Assembly (NCBI RefSeq): GCF_029714305.1
Contig: NZ_CP121647.1
Coordinates: 2,438,501 to 2,502,500 of the forward strand
Reading direction: 5' to 3'
DNA length: 64,000 nt
From: Bradyrhizobium sp. CB3481
Lineage (GTDB): Bacteria > Pseudomonadota > Alphaproteobacteria > Rhizobiales > Xanthobacteraceae
In this document: positions 60,369 to 64,000 of the stretch, piece by piece
How the letters are laid out: every line of letters begins with the position of its first letter
Numbering within the stretch: position 1 is the first letter of the stretch
Notes under the pieces: generated by a model
Seen by the model: only the letters and a program-made list of their open reading frames with translations
Database searches by the model: none
Told to the model about the DNA's origin: nothing
Position numbers and translations under genes: made by a program

Positions 60369-61186
60369 TTCTTGCCGAGGGCAGTTGCCATCGCCGAGAT
60401 CAGCGGCCGCATGAAGAAGGCGTCCTCGGCCGGATAGATATCGGTGGCCAGGCCGTGCGACTTGAGTTCATCGGAGACCGCGGGTCCGACAGAGGCGATC
60501 GGCGTGCGATCGAGCCCGGCGCGTAGCCGGTCCTCGCAGTCGCGGGCGCGCGCCACCTCGATCAGGCGGCGGATCTGGCCGAGATTGGTCAGCGCGATGG
60601 CATCGACGCGGCCTTCCGCCATCTCGTCGATCGCCTTGATGATGTTGGCGTCCGCCGCCTGCGCATCATAGGCGTAGGGCAGCACGGGTTCGACCTCGGC
60701 GCCTTGCGCCTTGATCGCACCGATCAGGACGCCGTGATCCTTGTCCGGGTAGAGTTGCAGGCCGACGCGATGGCCCTTGAGGTCGAGGCGCGACAGCATC
60801 TCGGCGACGCCTTCGGAGGTTGGCTTCTCCGTCGTCATCTGCGGCTCCAGGCCAATTTCGCGCAGCGCCTTTCCGGGCTTGGGGCCGCGGGCGAATTTGC
60901 GCGCCTTGTTGAGCGCCGCGATGAATTCCTGCTCGACGCCGATCCGCCGCACCACCTTCATCAGCCGGCGCAGGCCTTCGCCCGTCAGCAGCACGAGGTC
61001 GTCGAACGGCTTTTCGATTGACCGCCGGATCCAGGCTTCCACCGGCGCGGGGTCCGGCGCATCGTGGATGGTGAACATCGGGCATTGCAGCACGTCGGCG
61101 CCTTGCTCGGTGAGGAGGCGGGAAAACTGCGCTTCCTCGCGCGTTTCCAGGATCAGGATGCGGTAACCGTTCAATCTGTCAGCCAT
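60341..61186 (-). CDS. hemD: uroporphyrinogen-III synthase family protein
   Basis: 281 residues from ATG 61186. HemD-fold features: LNGYRILILETREEAQFSRLLTEQGADVLQCPMFTI, DLVLLTGEGLRRL, ARGPKPGKALREIGL, LKGHRVGLQLYP, VDAIALTNLGQIRRL and PIASVGPAVSDELKSHGL. The family closes the linear tetrapyrrole hydroxymethylbilane to uroporphyrinogen III. No hemC or other heme gene is adjacent, and the usual heme-operon copy is probably elsewhere, so this may be a paralogue. Its 3' end is duplicated at 57160. Confidence 0.8.
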   Translation of the reverse strand: MADRLNGYRILILETREEAQFSRLLTEQGADVLQCPMFTIHDAPDPAPVEAWIRRSIEKPFDDLVLLTGEGLRRLMKVVRRIGVEQEFIAALNKARKFARGPKPGKALREIGLEPQMTTEKPTSEGVAEMLSRLDLKGHRVGLQLYPDKDHGVLIGAIKAQGAEVEPVLPYAYDAQAADANIIKAIDEMAEGRVDAIALTNLGQIRRLIEVARARDCEDRLRAGLDRTPIASVGPAVSDELKSHGLATDIYPAEDAFFMRPLISAMATALGKNPPRMAARG

Positions 61187-61327
61187 GGTGTCGCTCCAAC
61201 GCAAGACGGTGTGCTTTGTTCATCCTGCCTCCGGTTTCGGGATTGGCGCAAGCGCGCCGGCAGTGATAGAGCAGGGCCGCAAATCCCTAAGGTTTCCACC
61301 CTGCTGCCCGAATTATAATCAAGCGCC

Positions 61328-62191
61328 ATGCCCGATCATCAGTTCGTCCTGACCCTGTCCTGCCCGGATCGCCCCGGCATCGTTTCCGCGGTGTCGACAT
61401 TTCTGGCCCATAACGGGCAGAACATTCTGGACGCCCAGCAGTTCGACGATGTCGAGACCAAGAAGTTCTTCATGCGGGTGGTGTTCACCGCCGCTGATCT
61501 CGCGGTCGAATTGCAGGCGTTGCAGACCGGCTTTGCCGCGATCGCCGAGCGCTTTGGCATGGATTGGCAGATGCGCGACCGCGCGAACCGCCGCCGGGTA
61601 ATGCTGCTGGTCTCCAAGTCGGATCATTGCCTGGTCGATATCCTCTATCGCTGGCGCACGGCCGAACTCGAGATGATCCCGACGGCGATCGTCTCCAACC
61701 ATCCGCGCGAGACCTACGGCTCGCTCGATTTCGGCGAGATCCCGTTCCATTATCTACCGGTCACCAAGGAAACCAAACGCGAGCAGGAAGACGCGGTCTG
61801 GAAGCTGGTGCAGGACAGCGGGACCGATCTCGTGGTGCTGGCGCGCTACATGCAGATCCTCTCGGACGAGATGTCGGCAAGGCTGGCCGGGCGCTGCATC
61901 AACATCCACCACTCGTTCCTGCCCGGCTTCAAGGGCGCGCGGCCCTACCACCAGGCCCATGAGCGCGGCGTCAAGCTGATCGGCGCCACCGCCCATTACG
62001 TCACAAGCGACCTCGACGAAGGCCCGATCATCGACCAGGACGTCGAGCGCATCAGCCATCGCGACACGCCGGAAGATCTTTCGCGCAAGGGGCGCGACAT
62101 CGAGCGCCGTGTGCTGGCGCGTGCTGTGCGCCATCACCTTGAGGACCGCGTGATCCTCAACGGACGTAAGACCGTGGTGTTCATGGATTGA
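61328..62191 (+). CDS. purU: formyltetrahydrofolate deformylase
   Basis: 287 residues. N-terminal ACT-like domain ([34 protein letters not shown]), then a formyltransferase-fold domain with [10 protein letters not shown], the [53 protein letters not shown] signature (catalytic Asn, His, Asp). Hydrolyses 10-formyl-THF to formate and THF, balancing one-carbon pools. It is not part of the sugar formylation set by position but competes for the same donor. 141 bases separate it from the divergent HemD-like gene. Confidence 0.95.
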   Translation: MPDHQFVLTLSCPDRPGIVSAVSTFLAHNGQNILDAQQFDDVETKKFFMRVVFTAADLAVELQALQTGFAAIAERFGMDWQMRDRANRRRVMLLVSKSDHCLVDILYRWRTAELEMIPTAIVSNHPRETYGSLDFGEIPFHYLPVTKETKREQEDAVWKLVQDSGTDLVVLARYMQILSDEMSARLAGRCINIHHSFLPGFKGARPYHQAHERGVKLIGATAHYVTSDLDEGPIIDQDVERISHRDTPEDLSRKGRDIERRVLARAVRHHLEDRVILNGRKTVVFMD

Positions 62192-62206
62192 GAGGCGGGC
62201 GCCTCT
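62191..62206. terminator. hairpin between convergent purU and lipoprotein genes
   Basis: AGAGGC and GCCTCT form a 6-bp GC-rich stem with a GGGC loop in the 20-base gap between the two stop codons. Its place suggests a bidirectional terminator, though no T run follows on either strand. Confidence 0.4.
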
Positions 62207-62211
62207 CCGCC

Positions 62212-62490
62212 TTAACGGGCCTTTTCTTCCGGCGACGGTGCCGGCTTTGCCTCTTCGCCGCGCTCGGAGGCCGGCAACAGCCGCTTGCGCTCGCGCTCCT
62301 TCATGTACTCGTCATACTTCGCCGTGCCGGGACGCGGCGGGGCGTCCGCCGGGATGCCGCCGAGCCACGCCGGTACGGCATCGCTGACGCCCGCCGAGAC
62401 TTTCTCGTTGATCGTTCCGCAACCGGTCAGCCCGCCGCCCGCGAGGGCAACGGTAAGAAGTGTCGCAATGTGGCGCGCGCTGGTCGTCAT
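62212..62490 (-). CDS. small putative lipoprotein
   Basis: 92 residues from ATG 62490. A short basic N-terminus and hydrophobic stretch (ATLLTVALAGG) end in the lipobox LTGC, so Cys23 or so would be lipidated. The mature part is Pro/Glu/Lys-rich (PPRPGTAKYDEYMKERERKR) with no recognisable domain. An in-frame start 35 codons upstream exists but would bury the signal. Function unknown. Confidence 0.7.
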   Translation of the reverse strand: MTTSARHIATLLTVALAGGGLTGCGTINEKVSAGVSDAVPAWLGGIPADAPPRPGTAKYDEYMKERERKRLLPASERGEEAKPAPSPEEKAR

Positions 62491-62561
62491 CGGCAGAAGG
62501 CTACAACTTTCCTCTTTAAGGATGATGGATTTGCGGCGCTGCCCAACGCGCCGCTTCTTTG

Positions 62562-62598
62562 TTGACAGGACCATTTTATTTGTACAATCGTACAAATA
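62562..62598 (+). promoter_or_regulatory. promoter with a palindromic operator over the -10
   Basis: TATTTGTAC (62577-62585), spacer AATC, GTACAAATA (62590-62598): a perfect 9-bp inverted repeat, the size and form of a TetR-family operator. TTGACA at 62562-62567 and TACAAT at 62583-62588 could be -35 and -10 boxes with a 15-base spacer, so a bound repressor would block the promoter. It faces the binding-protein gene at 62829 across a 230-base leader that holds no other gene I can support. Confidence 0.55.
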
Positions 62599-62828
62599 GT
62601 CGACCGTTGGAGCGCCGTTGGGGGCGAACCGTATCAGGGATTATACCATGGTACCGTAGTGCATTTGGTTCCGCCGGGGCCGGCCCTCAGGCCAATGGTC
62701 CGATTGACAACAGGGTGGCGAAGGACGCCATGTTGCCGCGCTACCCGGCCAAAAAAACTGGGTTATGGTGAGATCAAGGGCCGGGGGACTCGGTTCGAGG
62801 CACAGACCGATCAGGGGGAGAAACATTG

Positions 62829-64000
62829 ATGTCTATTCGCAGTCACATATTGCTGGCCGCAGGTGCGGCCGCCGCGATACTGGCGCTCACGCCGGCCTAC
62901 GCCCAGGAGACCGTCAAGATCGGCTTGATCCTGCCGATGACCGGCGGCCAAGCCTCGACCGGCAAGCAGATCGACAACGCGGTCAAGCTCTACATGCAGC
63001 AGAACGGCGACACCGTCGCCGGCAAGAAGATCGAGGTCATCCTCAAGGACGACGCCGCGGTTCCCGACAACACCAAGCGCCTCGCGCAGGAACTGATCGT
63101 CAATGACAAGGTCAATTTCATCGCCGGCTTCGGCGTGACCCCGGCGGCCCTTGCCGCCGCTCCCTTGGCGACGCAGGGCAAGGTTCCGGAAATCGTGATG
63201 GCGGCAGGCACCTCGATCATCACCGAGCGTTCGCCCTATATCGTCCGCACCTCATTCACGCTGGCGCAGTCGTGCACCATTATCGGTGATTGGGCCGCGA
63301 AGAACGGCATCAAGAAGGTCGCGACTCTGACCTCTGACTATGCACCCGGCAACGACGCGCTGAACTTCTTCAAGCAAAACTTCACCGCCGGTGGCGGCGA
63401 GATCGTCGAAGAGGTGAAGGTGCCGCTGCAAAATCCTGATTTTGCTCCGTTTCTGCAGCGCATGAAGGACTCCAAGCCCGATGCCGTGTTCGTTTTCGTG
63501 CCGGCCGGACAGGGCGGCAACTTCATGAAGCAGTACGCCGAACGCGGGCTCGACAAGGCCGGCATCAAGGTAATCGGCCCCGGCGACGTCATGGACGACG
63601 ACCTGCTCAACGGCATGGGCGATGCCGCGCTCGGCACGGTGACAGCGCATCTTTATTCCGCCGCCCATCCTTCGGCAGCCAATAAGGAGTTCGTCGCCGC
63701 CTACAAGAAGGCCTTCAACCAGCGTCCGGGCTTCATGGCGGTCGGCGGCTATGACGGCATCCGCCTGATCTACGAGGCGCTGAAGAAGACCGGCGGCAAG
63801 ACCGATGGCGATGCGCTGATCGCGGCCATGAAGGGCATGAAGTGGGAAAGCCCGCGCGGCCCGATCTCGATCGACCCGGAGACCCGCGACATCGTGCAGA
63901 ACATCTACATCCGCAAGGTCGAGAAGGTCGACGGCGAGCTCTATAATGTCGAGTTCGCCACCTTCGAGGCGGTGAAGGATTCCGGCAAGACGAAGAAGTG
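62829..64000 (+). CDS. ABC transporter substrate-binding protein, Liv-type, probably complete but for the stop
   Basis: 390 codons are in the window and the frame is still open; the last bases (AAG AAG TG) suggest the stop comes at once. ATG 62829 follows GGGGGAG. Signal peptide: MSIRSHILLAAGAAAAILAL up to AYA-QE. Then VKIGLILPMTGGQASTGKQIDNAVKLYMQ, VNFIAGFGVTPAALAAAPLA, AGTSIITERSPYIVRTSFT, DYAPGNDALNFFKQNF and GGYDGIRLIYEAL, the type I periplasmic-binding fold of Liv-type proteins. It is only distantly similar to the protein at 46412, so it serves another ligand. The 338-base gap before it holds the operator. Confidence 0.9.
   Translation, partial: MSIRSHILLAAGAAAAILALTPAYAQETVKIGLILPMTGGQASTGKQIDNAVKLYMQQNGDTVAGKKIEVILKDDAAVPDNTKRLAQELIVNDKVNFIAGFGVTPAALAAAPLATQGKVPEIVMAAGTSIITERSPYIVRTSFTLAQSCTIIGDWAAKNGIKKVATLTSDYAPGNDALNFFKQNFTAGGGEIVEEVKVPLQNPDFAPFLQRMKDSKPDAVFVFVPAGQGGNFMKQYAERGLDKAGIKVIGPGDVMDDDLLNGMGDAALGTVTAHLYSAAHPSAANKEFVAAYKKAFNQRPGFMAVGGYDGIRLIYEALKKTGGKTDGDALIAAMKGMKWESPRGPISIDPETRDIVQNIYIRKVEKVDGELYNVEFATFEAVKDSGKTKK

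Noticed and set aside
61328..62191. A third sugar formyltransferase
   Set aside because: The N-terminal ACT-like domain and the PurU signature identify formyl-THF deformylase.

Overview
The window reads as GC-rich alphaproteobacterial chromosome, most likely Bradyrhizobium or a close relative. This is an inference from gene content: a Liv-type ABC transporter encoded with acyl-CoA ligases, a Bug/TctC-type binding protein, a BcsS-like outer-membrane protein, and GC-rich palindromic intergenic elements of a kind I associate with Bradyrhizobium. I see no tRNA, rRNA, CRISPR array or transposase.

Region 1 (1 to about 27.85 kb, all + strand) is a surface-polysaccharide (probably O-antigen) locus of 24 genes, many overlapping by 1 to 4 bases. 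It holds four asparagine-synthase (amidotransferase) genes, one cut by the window edge; two N10-formyl-THF-type formyltransferases, one fused to a polysaccharide-deacetylase-like domain; a FemAB/GNAT protein; a radical SAM/SPASM protein; two Wzt-type ATPases with one Wzm permease; a WbqC-like protein; two SAM methyltransferases; three glycosyltransferases; and a sugar-nucleotide block: TviB-type UDP-HexNAc 6-dehydrogenase, UDP-uronate 4-epimerase-like SDR, a tandem pair of paralogous SDRs, a third SDR and UDP-GlcNAc 2-epimerase. The simplest reading is a polymer rich in aminouronic acids that are amidated to uronamides and partly N-formylated, exported by an ABC transporter.

Region 2 (about 27.9 to 42.8 kb, both strands) is a second sugar block: a Wzx-like flippase, RmlA and RmlB without RmlC or RmlD, a Gfo/Idh/MocA oxidoreductase, a DegT aminotransferase, a half-length NDP-hexose 2,3-dehydratase, a methyltransferase, two glycosyltransferases, a polytopic membrane protein that may be a polymerase, an SDR, a GmhB-like phosphatase and a NodU-type carbamoyltransferase. 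It suggests a dTDP-linked 2-deoxy or aminodideoxy sugar of the kind decorating antibiotics, here in a cell-surface context.

Region 3 (42.9 to 53.6 kb) is a catabolic uptake cluster on the - strand: livG, a long-chain acyl-CoA ligase, livH, livM, livK, livF and a phenylacetate-CoA-ligase-like gene, with a + strand AGE-family epimerase between the last two and a divergent Crp/Fnr regulator at the right end.

Region 4 (53.7 to 64 kb) holds gmd and fcl (GDP-L-fucose), a Bug-type binding protein, a two-gene BcsS/GT2 glucan-synthase-like unit bracketed by a 29-bp direct repeat derived from the 3' end of the adjacent hemD-like gene, then purU, a small lipoprotein, and a second Liv-type binding protein behind a palindromic operator.

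The strongest leads are the formyltransferase-deacetylase fusion, the two-ATPase/one-permease exporter, the half-length 2,3-dehydratase pathway and the repeat-bracketed glucan-synthase unit.
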